Below are positions 27,501 to 37,168 of a stretch of 64,000 nt of DNA, piece after piece. Within the stretch, counting starts at the first letter, position 1; each line of letters begins with the position of its first letter. Source of the DNA: Nymphaea colorata (lineage: Eukaryota > Streptophyta > Magnoliopsida > Nymphaeales > Nymphaeaceae); assembly GCF_008831285.2 (NCBI RefSeq), contig NC_045138.2:3512143-3576142 (forward strand). The letters run 5' to 3'. The translations under genes and the position numbers were made by a program. The notes beneath the pieces are model-generated. The model ran no database searches and was not told the DNA's origin. It saw nothing but the letters and a program-made list of their open reading frames with translations.

Positions 27501-28782
27501 GCTCGACACCGTGCGAGTCATCCTTGCCGTCGCAGCCAACCGTGGGTGGCAAGTCCATCACCTCGACGTCAAATCAGCATTCCTCAATGGCGAACTTGAG
27601 GAGGAGGTTTATGTAACTCAGCCAGAAGGTTTCACGGTGAAGAACAATGAGCATATGGTGCTCAAACTAAGCAAGGCATTGTACGGCCTCCGACAAGCAC
27701 CTCGTGCTTGGAACACGCGGCTGGATCGAAGCCTGAAGCACCTTGGGTTCTCAAAGTGCGCGCTTGAACAAGCCATGTATACGAGGGGAAAAGACCGTAC
27801 CGGTATCATCGTCGGAGTTTATGTTGATGATCTAATTGTAACAGGGGAGGATTCGGAGGCAATCGCATCATTCAAGCAGCAGATGATGGCTGAGTTCGAG
27901 ATGAGCGACCTCGGCCTGCTCACCTATTACCTTGGGATTGAGGTGAAACAAGGTGAAGACGGTATCTGGATCAAACAAGCAGCCTATGCCAAAAAGGTAC
28001 TAATTCAATTTGGCATGTTTGATTGCAATCCTACTAAAATCCCTATGGAACCAAGGTCACAGTTGAACAAGGATCCCGAAGGACAACCGGTGGATGCAAC
28101 TGAGTACCGACGAGTCATCGGATGTCTAAGGTATCTTCTCCACACAAGACCAGATCTTTCGTATGCTGTCGGTGTAGCTAGTAGATTCATGGAGAGACCG
28201 ACAGTGATGCACCACAAAGCAATGAAGCAGATTTTACGTTATTTGAAAAGCACAATCAACTTCGGTCTTGTATACACCAGAGGAAAAGGAGAAGAAGTGA
28301 TTGTCGGGTTCACGGATAGTGACCTGGCGGGCGACGTCGATGATCGGAAAAGCACCGGAGGCATGGCGTTCTATGTAAATGAAAGCCTAGTCTCATGGAA
28401 CTCGCAAAAGCAGAAGACCGTTGCTCTGTCTTCATGCGAGGCTGAGTTCATGGCAGCAACTGCGGCGGCATGTCAAGCACTTTGGCTTAGAGGACTCTTG
28501 GCCGAACTGATTGGGAGAGAGCCGCAAGTGGTGAAGTTGTATGTGGACAACAAGTCCGCAATCGCACTGATGAAAAACCCAGTTTTTCATGGACGTAGTA
28601 AACACATTGATACAAAGTTCCATTTCATTCGAGAATGTGTCGAAAGAGGACATATTATTGTGGATTTTGTACGCACAGATGAACAACGAGCGAATCTTAT
28701 GACAAAGGCATTATCAGCGGCAAAGTTGGCAACAATGCGACACATACTTGGTGTTCGAGAGCTCGGGCCACATCAGGATTAG
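24523..28782 (+). CDS. Copia gag-pol polyprotein, uninterrupted
   Basis: A single frame of 1419 aa from the first ATG (24523); an ATG at 24550 is an equally plausible start and would give 1410 aa. Domains in order: gag of the UBN2/retrotrans_gag type (about 10-230); an Arg/Gly-rich stretch (about 245-275); a CCHC zinc knuckle CFNCNELGHYANRC near 291; the aspartic protease motif DNGAS near 371; GAG-pre-integrase around LWHARLGH; integrase with HADLCGP, the LRTDRGGEF Asp and the NGVVERRNRT Glu; reverse transcriptase with the YVDD box; and RNase H with SDLAGD, SCEAEF and VDNKSAI. It encodes particle formation, polyprotein processing, reverse transcription and integration. No stop or frameshift is visible, so it is potentially autonomous. 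Lineage within Copia was not determined. Confidence 0.95.
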   Translation: MPKLPRFKPMSIITNEAAREIASGTFQYPLLTATNYTSWVIRVQAMMEDQGVWEAVEPTAGVAVDTRKDKKARSHFLQALPEDLLMQVAKKATAKEVWDCLKTRFVGADRVRNARLQTLKSDFDAMRMQEGESLDQYAGRLTGMSVRYANLGGTLSDVALVKKLFDTVPNRFLSVIAGIEQFCDLDTMLFEEAVGRLKTYEERSRPRAFGTGGNGDAQLLLTQAEWDARQKRSGSDPSSTRRETGHREGGARNRGGRGRGRGRGRGGRGDFPLKDRAGGSGGDGRDKSHIRCFNCNELGHYANRCKAPKKKEEAHLTQTDDTEPTLLLAELEEAVPAAPERQEAVLLNEEQVWPELHGTEHGKETTDTWYLDNGASNHMTGDKVKFRELNEAITGKVKFGDGSSVQIMGKGSILFKCKNDDQWLLQEVYYIPRPCSNIASLGQLTEVGHKVVMDEDKLEVFVKNPGQLIMKVRRTPNRLYRIELQIARPVCLLANLEDPAWLWHARLGHVNFQALKMLVNKKMATGVPPISHPAQLCRECLVAKQTRQSFPSAAIYRAKEPLELLHADLCGPITPPTPAGNSYFLVIVDDFTRWMWLCVIRTKDQTCSAFMKVKALAENACGHHVKTLRTDRGGEFLSLEFANVCEQAGIARHLTAPYSPQQNGVVERRNRTVMAMARSLLKSMSMPGRFWGEAVRHAVYLLNRLPTKTMGERTPYEAWSHRKLDLAHLRLFGCTAHAMVTTPHLKKLDDRSQPMVYLGVEDGCKAHRLFDPRRGRIHVSRDVKFEEKLKWNWNMDAGGSDSSNFTVEDESTVDNSVASGQAGRSLSMDLGYPTSSSTSMGGEATPVVTSARRLLVDETAATSEMEDSNDGPVRYRHIDDIMRDARHVELDDEDVEEEAMLAAIEEPSCYQEAMGQPAWVDAMAKEIESIEKNSTWTLTTLPVGTKAIGLKWVFKLKKNSDGEVIKHKARLVAKGYVQRQGIDFDEVFAPVARLDTVRVILAVAANRGWQVHHLDVKSAFLNGELEEEVYVTQPEGFTVKNNEHMVLKLSKALYGLRQAPRAWNTRLDRSLKHLGFSKCALEQAMYTRGKDRTGIIVGVYVDDLIVTGEDSEAIASFKQQMMAEFEMSDLGLLTYYLGIEVKQGEDGIWIKQAAYAKKVLIQFGMFDCNPTKIPMEPRSQLNKDPEGQPVDATEYRRVIGCLRYLLHTRPDLSYAVGVASRFMERPTVMHHKAMKQILRYLKSTINFGLVYTRGKGEEVIVGFTDSDLAGDVDDRKSTGGMAFYVNESLVSWNSQKQKTVALSSCEAEFMAATAAACQALWLRGLLAELIGREPQVVKLYVDNKSAIALMKNPVFHGRSKHIDTKFHFIRECVERGHIIVDFVRTDEQRANLMTKALSAAKLATMRHILGVRELGPHQD

Positions 28783-28791
28783 GGGGGAGAT
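28781..28791 (+). other. polypurine tract
   Basis: AGGGGGGAGAT lies directly before the 3' LTR TG. It primes plus-strand DNA synthesis and overlaps the gag-pol stop codon region. Confidence 0.9.
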
Positions 28792-29320
28792 TGTTGCTCT
28801 AACTCCTGAAGTGGAGGAGCTCGTGAGAACGTGTGGAGCTCGTGGGAAAAGCATGAGTGCGTGAAGGAGTGAAAAGTGGAAACAAGAGAAAGTGTGTGCG
28901 GTTTCAAATCATGGGCAGTTAAATAAGGAGTGGAGAAAATGGTGGAAGCTGAAAAAGTTGAAGCGGAGGGATCGTGAGAAAGCACGATCTACGAGTTGCT
29001 AAACTTACTCGTTAAGTTTTTCAGTTTTTTTTTATCGTCTATAAATGTTAGCTTTTTTTACTAAAGTTGAGAAGTTAATGCCAAAAGAGGAGAAGAAAGT
29101 TTCCATCTTTCTCTCCCTCCCTCTCTCGCTCTTTACTCTCTCTCTCCTGCCGTCCTTGACTCTCTCTCTCACGCTGCCCTAGACGCAGCTTGCTTCTCTC
29201 TCTGCCCGTGTACAGCTGCTCCCTCTCTTGCCCTTTCCCTCGTTGGTGTGTTGCAGCCTACGGTCCCCTCTCTTCATTTTGTCATTACCAAAAGAGAGGG
29301 ATTGAGTGTGAATCGCGGGA
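28792..29320 (+). repeat. 3' LTR of the intact Copia
   Basis: 529 bp matching the 5' LTR except for three substitutions and an extra 159 bp (28858-29016). Similarity ends at ...AATCGCGGGA. The last 11 bases of the 5' LTR (to CCAACA) are not present, so this end is truncated or the element boundary differs from the TG...CA expectation. Confidence 0.9.
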
Positions 29321-29947
29321 CCTCCCGATCACCATTCTTGTAAGCACGCTTACCTTTGCTACTGTGAGGTACAGATCTGACCCACCCAGTCATTTTCAGA
29401 AGTAAGACTACCCATTCAGTTTCAGGCTAGTTACCCAAGTGGGCAACTCCCATTTCTCAAGGCAGAACAATTTCTAGCTTTTTGGCAAGAAGGAAATGGT
29501 CCGCTTAGTCCCTTTTAACAGCAAGCACCGACTGGCCATTCCTGGTCGGACTTTGCAACAATTTTTTCTTATACCATACGAAGCTACAAAACATCAGCTC
29601 CTACCATACTTTGGCAGCAATCCCTGGAATCAGGACGAATTTCGAGGTTTAAAACCAACATTTATCCCATGGCATATATGACTCTGCCGTTGCATTCGAC
29701 TTGTGAATGGCAGGAAAGGGGCTGCATATGGATTATGATCTGTGGCCTAGTAATTGGAAAAGATTATGAAAATGGGGAAATACACATTGCATTATTCCAG
29801 ATGCGTTAGGGATACCTGTCTAAGACACCCAATCTACGACAGGGCGTCATATCTCAAGACGTCCATCACACCCGTGACAGGTCTCCCCAATTGCTTTGGG
29901 CCTCATTTCTTATGACTTTAGTGATAATGAAATGTTTTGAGATGCTT
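29321..29947. other. spacer between two Copia elements
   Basis: About 630 bp of AT-rich sequence with no recognisable gene. It is the original host DNA between two independent insertions, or debris of an older repeat. Confidence 0.5.
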
Positions 29948-29952
29948 CTTTC
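29948..29952. repeat. left target-site duplication (CTTTC) of the decayed Copia
   Basis: CTTTC directly precedes the 5' LTR and recurs directly after the 3' LTR at 34262-34266. A 5-bp duplication is the expected size for Copia integration. Confidence 0.9.
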
Positions 29953-30183
29953 TGTCAAGGAAATCCCTCAAGTCAAGGAGAAGAGATAATGATTAAAATA
30001 TAACACGTGGTTATGAATATTTGGTTGTGAACAAATTTACAGTTAAGAAACGAAAAAACTTTTGAATCTCGTACTGATATCCTTTAATGTTGTTACTATA
30101 GTTATCTCATTGTGAGCTATATGTAGAGTAGTAAACCATCATGAAACACATCTTCTTGAGAAGAATAAAAGATTACTGAGTTA
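29953..30183 (+). repeat. 5' LTR of the decayed Copia
   Basis: Begins TGTCAAGGAAATCCC and ends ...CTGAGTTA. It parallels 34031-34261 across its whole length. The terminal dinucleotides are TG...TA rather than TG...CA in both copies. Confidence 0.9.
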
Positions 30184-30190
30184 TTTTTTA

Positions 30191-30202
30191 TGGTATCAGA
30201 GC
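30191..30202 (+). other. primer binding site of the decayed Copia
   Basis: TGGTATCAGAGC, complementary to initiator Met-tRNA, seven bases after the 5' LTR. Confidence 0.95.
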
Positions 30203-30259
30203 CCTCTTCTTTTAGGGGACTAATGGCATTGTCTTTCTCCTATGTTCCTGCTACTCAAT

Positions 30260-33200
30260 AAAATGCTATCAGCGCTTTAGTGTTTGTTAAGCTCAATGGA
30301 GATAACTATCTTCATTGAAGAAGTCATTGGAATCAGTGATGAAATATCATGATCTTCTTGAGTATGTAGATGGAACTATCTCGGCTCCATCAAAAAATAT
30401 CTCCACCAATGAAAAACTAATCCAATCCAGAGTATAAGCAATGGTGCTCTTAGCTGGATAAAAGCTATAGTGAATGACTCTGTTCTTGGTCAAATTGTTT
30501 GAGTGTCATCAACAAGAGAAGCCTGGACAACTTTCGAAAAAAACATATGGCTCCCAGTCTCCACTGTGAGCCATATTTCTCATAAAAGAAGTGCATTTTA
30601 TAACAAAGGGATCTATGAGTATGACGACTTGTCTAGAGAAAATCTACTTTTTGCAAACACATTGTCTACTGCATGTCAACAAACAATGGGTAGTGATCTT
30701 ATACAAATCACTATGAATGGCCTTCCAGCAAAATATGAAAGCTTCTTAACTCTTCTTACTAGTAGAACCCACCCTTCAACAATCACCTTTGTAGAACCGG
30801 TTGATCTTCTTCTTAATCAAGAAAAAAGACTTGATTTGTTGGTGAACCAGACTGCATTCAATGTCTTTCACAACTATGTCACCATGGTACGGCAACCCTG
30901 GTGACGCACCCTATTGATTTCAGTTTTTTTTAAGTTTTTTTTATCAAATTTGATATTATTAGTATATTATAATAATAAATTAAGAATAATAATAAATACC
31001 CTCGCCACACCGTAATTTTTTGAGATGTATCGCACCTGCACCCGCACCCGCACCCCGCATTCTGGTGACATAGTTTCACAATCGAGGAAGAGGACATATA
31101 TTTTACCACAGTTATGGTGGCAGTCGTGGAGGAGGTCGGTTCCAAGGACAAGAGCGAGGACAACAAGCTGTCAGGGTAACACCAACAGTCAATCCCAACA
31201 CAACTATGATTCTAACAGAAAAGGCTATTAGAAAAATCATATTATATGTCAATATTGTGATAGAAAGGGACATTTTGCTAGATCATGCTATGATATCAAT
31301 ATGGCATTCTCTGCTATAAACATTCAAGAAACTACAGAAGAATATAGGTATCCCAACAATGGTGCTACAAATCACACTATAGCCAATGATGACATGATGA
31401 AACAAAACAACACATGCTGAAACGAGTGGCATTATGATCGGTCATGACTCTCATTTGTCTGCTTGTCATAAATGAGACTTGTCTGTTAATATGGATGGAA
31501 ATTCTTTTCTGCAAAATTATTCACTACATGTTCCTAGAATCGCTCGTAATTTATTGTCTATGGGAAAGTTTACATTTAATAATAACTGCCTTACCCCATG
31601 AATTTATTATAAAGGATTTATAGACAAGGAAGGTACTACTTCAGGAACCAAAGAAGCCTTATGGATGATATATGATCTCTACATCAAGAGAAGACACAAG
31701 TAGAGGAGCAACAATGTTTAGTAGTTGGTTCTCATTAGGTTCTAATTCTGCAATTTTTTTTTTTTGTGACATAGGCAATTAGGCCATGCAAATAAGACTA
31801 CTATTAACTTTCTAAATTCACATAGTTTTATTTCAATAAAATGTTGCAAAGGTTCTAGATTGTGTGAATCGTGCCTCATTGAAAAATCTCACAAACAACC
31901 TTTCCCTACTTCTGAATCTCATGCTACTCGTCCATTACAAATCTTGCGTATGAACGTTTGGGGACCAGATTCAGATATTTTATGCTCATTGTGGATAACT
32001 TTACTCGTTTCTCCTATATTTTTTCATTAAAGTCTAAATATTAGGTTGTTGAATGCTTCAAAATTTTCATACTACTTGTGGAGAAGCAACTAGGATATTA
32101 CATATCCATTATCCAGTCAAATAACTGAGGATAGTTTTGTAATAATGAGTTGCGACAGTTCTATGAGACGAATGTAATCTCACATCACTTTTCATGTCAA
32201 TATACCCTTGAGCAGAATGGAATAGTCGAGCGCAAGAACAAACATGTTGTAGAAATTGCTCTCAATATGATGCATGATGCAAGACTAAAATATTCTTTCT
32301 GGGTTGATGCCTGTAGAGCAGCCATATATATTATTAATCAGCTTCTGATTATTAAGTTAGATCAACAATCTCCTTTTCATAAATTGTATTGACAGCCACC
32401 AGACTATGGTCATTTTCTAATTTTTGGATAAAAAATGCTATCCTCTTCTTACTCCCACCAATTTCTTGAAATTTCAACCCAGGACTATTAAATGCATCAT
32501 CATCGGATATGCGAGCACACAAAAAAGATATCTCTACTTTGATGAAAGTCGACAAAGAATTATTGTGACCCATCATGTAACATTTGATGAGACACCCTTT
32601 GAAGATCCTCCTTCTCATAAGGTCTCGCTATTCAAAGATGATACAGAAAAGGAACTTCAACTCTGGTATCAAGCAGCAAAATGTATTGACATTTATAAAC
32701 ATGATGATCATAATTGACCACCTGTGTCCTCAAGGTATTGTTCTACCTAATGTTAACATTACTTTTCCAGTTTTACGAGATCAAGACCTCAACGTCATTG
32801 CTCCAACCACCCAACCAACTTTATTATCTTTTGATACAGGATCAAAATCTCCAGTTGGTCAAGATATTGCAGATTTCAATATTAAAGATCATGAACGATC
32901 ACTATCACAAGCATCTGTACATCAGACAACCTGTAGCAAAGAGACTGATCTACCTATCCCAAACCATCTTATCATATTCACCCAATGACAACTCGGTCAA
33001 AATCTTAGATTCCAGATTTCTTGATCGGATCCTTTGCTCTTCATCTACACTAAAGGAGAAGAAAGATTATTTTTGTTAGTCTATGTTGATGATCTTATCA
33101 TTATTGGGTCATCTTGCATTAGTATTTCCAAAATAATTTTGCAGCTTGGGCAATAATTTTTTGTCAAGGATTTAGGAACATTATCCTATTTTCTTGTAGT

Positions 33201-34018
33201 TGAAGTCACTCAAAAGTCATATGCTTTATATCTATGTCAACAACAAGATATCAAAAATATTATCTCCCGAGCAAACATGGGTACATCTAAAGATCTATTT
33301 CTCGAATGAGTCCAACTAACACTGAAAAACAGGATGATCAGTCGTTTTATGATCTATCTCTCTATCACAGCATAGTTGCAGCCCTGGAGTATGCTACCCA
33401 TACACGATCCGACATTGCATTTGTTGTCAACCGAGCGTGCCAATTCATGCATGCACCTTTAGCTGGTCATTGGACTATAGTGAAGCAAATCCTATGCTAT
33501 CTTGATGAAACCAATCACTATTCTCTTAAACTAGTTCGGTCTCTATCATTGTAGCTTAGCCTCTTCGTTGATGCAGATTGAGCTGGAAGTTCATAGGATT
33601 GAAAATCAACTGTGGGATTTGTCACATTTTTAGGTAATAATGTTGCTTCTAGAAAACAATGCATTGTTGCTCATTCCAGCAGAGAGGTTGAATAGAAGTT
33701 CCTCGCATGTGCTGCCACAGAAGTGTTGTGGCTAAAATCTCTCGTTCAGGATCTAGAAGAAAAAGTGATTCAGCCACCTATACTATGGTGTGATAATCTT
33801 GGAGCATTATACCTTACAAGTAACCTTGTATTTCACGCATGCACCAAACACATTGAAGTCGACTTCCATTTTGTATGGGATCATGTTAGCAAGAGTCACA
33901 TTTAAATAAAATTCATTCAGACGAATGAACAACTAATCGATGGCTTAACAAAGGCGTTCAACTCCAATCCTTTTAGAAATTTCAGAACCAAGCTAAATGT
34001 TGTGGAGCCCCCATTCAG
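30260..34018 (+). pseudogene. broken Copia gag-pol
   Basis: Recognisable pieces lie in different frames with stops between them. Gag occupies about 30300-30904. A CCHC knuckle CQYCDRKGHFARSC lies near 31248-31290. GAG-pre-integrase (LGHANK, LCESCLIEK) lies near 31770-31910. Integrase pieces (NGIVERKNKH) lie at 32150-32392. The YVDDLII part of reverse transcriptase lies near 33080, and RNase H pieces at 33306-33905 (KHIEVDFHF). The segment normally holding the first half of the reverse transcriptase, between the integrase tail (about 32980) and the YVDD box, is missing. No restored product is implied. Confidence 0.9.
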
Positions 34019-34030
34019 CTTGAGGGAGAA

Positions 34031-34261
34031 TGTTAAGGAAATCCTTGAAGTCAAGGAGAAGAGATAATGACTAAAAATATAGCAAGTGGTTATGAGTCTT
34101 TGGTTGCGATCAGATTTGAGGTTCAAAAACAGAAAATCTTTTGAATCTCGTATTGATATCCTTTAATGTTGTTACCATAGTTATCTCATTGTAAACTATA
34201 TATAGAGTTGTAAACCATCGTTAAATACATCTTCTTGAGAAAAATAAAAGATTAGTGAGTA
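34031..34261 (+). repeat. 3' LTR of the decayed Copia
   Basis: Begins TGTTAAGGAAATCC after the purine tract TTGAGGGAGAA and ends ...GTGAGTA. The right CTTTC target duplication follows at 34262-34266. Confidence 0.92.
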
Positions 34262-34266
34262 CTTTC

Positions 34267-36667
34267 TACCTTCCAGCCTAACAAGCACACCATCAATGTG
34301 AGAGAAGCCCATCAATCATGCTACTTTTTTTTTTTTTTTGGGGTGAGTGGGTTCTTCACCGCCCCAAAGCTAGGCCTTTGTTTTCTCCCAGGCCTCTCGC
34401 TCTCAGGGTTCACAAAGCATGTTATGGGGATGGTTTAAGAAATGAGTGTATGAGAATGGTAATTTAAACCCCTTGTCAATGAACTGTCTTACCGTCTGGT
34501 GTGCTATCCCCTTCGAGGCACGAACGATGCTATTCTAATGTAGGAAAGAGCCATAAAACCTTTCTTTTAGCAGAAAGCGGTGTTCACCCTGCTCGATAAC
34601 ACTCCTACCAAAAGAGTTACTCATTGACACGCTCACTCCATTGCTTTCATGCTTCCTGAGTGATTTATACTTTACCGCCTTTCTTTCACACACGCTTCTT
34701 CTTTTACACTTTCGTAACATTATCCCACTTCTCGCTCCATGCTAAACTACTGGCACTCGCTTTCTCAGACCCTCGTAGCATATTACTTCTGTCTTCAATA
34801 TCAGCCAACCATGGAGTATGGTAAGTGTATTCCATCTGCTGCAAAGCAAACTGTTCATCTCGTGAGACAGTAAGCATCCACGTCAAGGAAATGAGCTATG
34901 AAGGATGGGTTAACCAACGACACTTTCAAATCCGACTCATAACGAAGTCCTTCTATGTAACTCAGGAGTGATGTCGACCATGCTCTCTGCATCAATCATC
35001 ATCTTCACCCCACTTTCAATTAGCTTTTCATCAACTAGCTTTTATTTTTCTGATTCTATGCCTCTTCTTGATGTTTTTTCTTCATGCATCTTTATTGCTT
35101 TTTATGATGATTTGTGTAACTCTGGCTACAGTTGTCACCAGATTTTGGTTTTAGTGTCTTCCCATTTGACTCTCTCTCTAAATGATAAAGTGCCGTTATG
35201 TTAGAGAAACTGAGACGATTGCAGTCCCTATAGAACAACAGTCACGACCAAGCTCCAGAAATGTGATAAACAGCGGTGAAAGGTAGAGACAATATGCCAA
35301 ATATCGACACCGTTAGATACTTACAGACACTGCTGCGTCTGTGATTCAGCTCGTTGATAAATGAATCATACAACTTTGTAGTTACTTGATCTTATGTACC
35401 AGTGGTCGGCAGTTCTTTCAAATTTGCATAAGCAAAGACAGGAATAGGCGAATAGCACAACCATTCTCCATGTCAGAAGACTCAGAACCCCCAGAGAAAG
35501 GATAAGAACAGAGTCATCATTAACATAAAAATCAAACCTGATTTAGTAATTGTTCAATTGCACGAACTCCTTGGGCTCAATGACTAACCGCGTCTCCCAT
35601 TAAAAGCTTAGAAAACCATGACATGCCTAATGATAGGCTCACCCAACAGAAGAACGATCTTCAAATTAAATTTCATTTGCGTCAATGCCTTCAGCTCTTA
35701 CAAGCGACTGGAATGCATAATGTTCTCCGACCCATTGACACCAACAAAAGATAAGCAATAAAACAATAAATGCAGTTACAAAGAGCCAGGTTTTCATGAG
35801 GAGAATCGAGATCGTACCTAGACGTACAACTCAGGCCAAACCAAAGAAACTATCAACCGGGAGTTGCACGCGCAGTGAAAGTTCGCACTATAACAAGACG
35901 ATCGATCACCTTGCACATTCCTCTGATACAAGGAAATTGAAAACGCAATAATGTGTTACTAAGTGGAATGGAGTACAGAAACTGAAATTTGTGGCCACCA
36001 AGTGACAAATTCCAACCATACGTCTACTCAGTTGTGGACATAGAATTGCATGCGACATGGGTACAAGGCAATATCTGAAACAAGTAACTATTCTGCATAA
36101 AGACGCGAAGAACTGAGAGAAATGCCACAATGCTCTCCTTTTCTTCTTCAATGGAATAAGGAGTATGCTCAATCTAAACAATAGACAGCGCCCGCGTCTC
36201 AAAACCTTTCCACATTTAAAAATTAAACAACCTAAAGGACATCAAGAAGAGAGAATTGCGAAGATACTAACGAAATCCAAGCCAAGTAAAGCAGAGATAA
36301 TGAAACAATAACTTAACAGGGCATGCATTCATTCGCAAATAATGGAAGCACCTAAATAACCAGATAACATTAACCATTTTCAATTACTCATACGCTAACC
36401 AGGGAGGGGGAGGTTATTCAGGGAAAAGAAAGAAAAAGCAAAACGAAGAGTTTTGTTCTGTTCACTTCTCCGTCTATGAATCAAAAATCCCTTCAGAAGA
36501 TCCGAAAAGGAGGAATATTTCAATGCCTAAAGCTAAACAAACAGACAAGCAAGTAGAAACATTAGAAACCGAGGAAACGAAACTACTTTCTCTTTTCCAG
36601 TTCTAATTTTCACTTCCCAGCGGCAAAAGGGGAAAGAAGGGGCTGCACTGCCGCTCTCTTTGCTGTC
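34267..36667. other. gene-free stretch
   Basis: About 2.4 kb with no supported coding region. The right part should include the 3' untranslated region of the minus-strand L12 gene. No tandem array or inverted-repeat element was seen. Confidence 0.5.
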
Positions 36668-37168
36668 TCAGGCTTCCGGTATTTCCACGTCGCCGTCCGT
36701 GATCTCCGTTTGCAGGTCCTTGGGATCCTTGCCATCGACGGTGCAGCCGACGGAGACGCATGTGCCAAGGATCTCCTTGACGGTGCCGGCGAGGTCCTTG
36801 GCCATGGACCTGGGCTTCATAACGCGGGCAATCTCGATGACATCGTCCAAGGAGATGTTGCCATTGTGCTTGATGTTCTTTGTCTTCTTCCGGTCGCGCT
36901 CCGGCTCCTTCAGTGCCTTGATGACGAGGGCGGCGGCGCTGGGAACGACGAAGACCTTGGCCTGCCGGTTCTGGACAGTGAGCTTCACGGTGACGCGCAG
37001 GCCCTTCCAGTCCTTGGCCGTTTCCTTGGCGATGTCTTCTCCTATCTTCTTCGGCGACAAACCCAGAGGCCCGATCTTCGGCGCCAGAGACGACGCCGCC
37101 CCGACTTCTCCGCCCGTCACCCGGACGTACACCTCCACGATCTGCGTCGGATCGAACTTCGGCGGCAT
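36668..37168 (-). CDS. RPL12: 60S ribosomal protein L12 (uL11)
   Basis: One uninterrupted 166-aa frame, the usual length for plant cytosolic L12. It binds the GTPase-associated centre of 25S rRNA at the base of the P stalk and helps recruit elongation factors. Family landmarks are the N-terminal MPPKFDPTQ, the [20 protein letters not shown] loop region (about 31-50), the KLTVQNRQA strand, and the C-terminal rRNA-binding domain ending near [15 protein letters not shown]. No intron interrupts the frame. A telo-box lies in the leader (see 37263-37269), as in many ribosomal protein genes. Intact and probably expressed; whether other copies exist in the genome cannot be seen here. Confidence 0.98.
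   Translation of the reverse strand: MPPKFDPTQIVEVYVRVTGGEVGAASSLAPKIGPLGLSPKKIGEDIAKETAKDWKGLRVTVKLTVQNRQAKVFVVPSAAALVIKALKEPERDRKKTKNIKHNGNISLDDVIEIARVMKPRSMAKDLAGTVKEILGTCVSVGCTVDGKDPKDLQTEITDGDVEIPEA

Larger units (their letters stand above)
24120..29320 (+). mobile_element. Copia LTR retrotransposon, coding-intact
   Basis: Complete LTR element in the order 5' LTR, primer binding site, single gag-pol frame, polypurine tract, 3' LTR. The LTRs differ by only three substitutions over about 370 shared bases (about 0.8%) plus one 159-bp gap, so insertion was recent. The domain order protease, integrase, reverse transcriptase, RNase H is diagnostic of Copia (Ty1) type. No perfect target duplication is seen: the left flank ends AACCT, and ACCT follows the last shared 3' LTR bases. 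The right terminus may therefore be slightly rearranged. Confidence 0.95.
29953..34261 (+). mobile_element. decayed Copia LTR retrotransposon
   Basis: The ends are defined by two 231-bp LTRs and the 5-bp CTTTC duplication. The LTRs differ at roughly 30 positions by eye (about 13%), so this insertion is much older than its neighbour. The interior keeps the Copia order but is full of stops and frameshifts and lacks the first part of the reverse transcriptase. It cannot move without help in trans. Confidence 0.95.
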
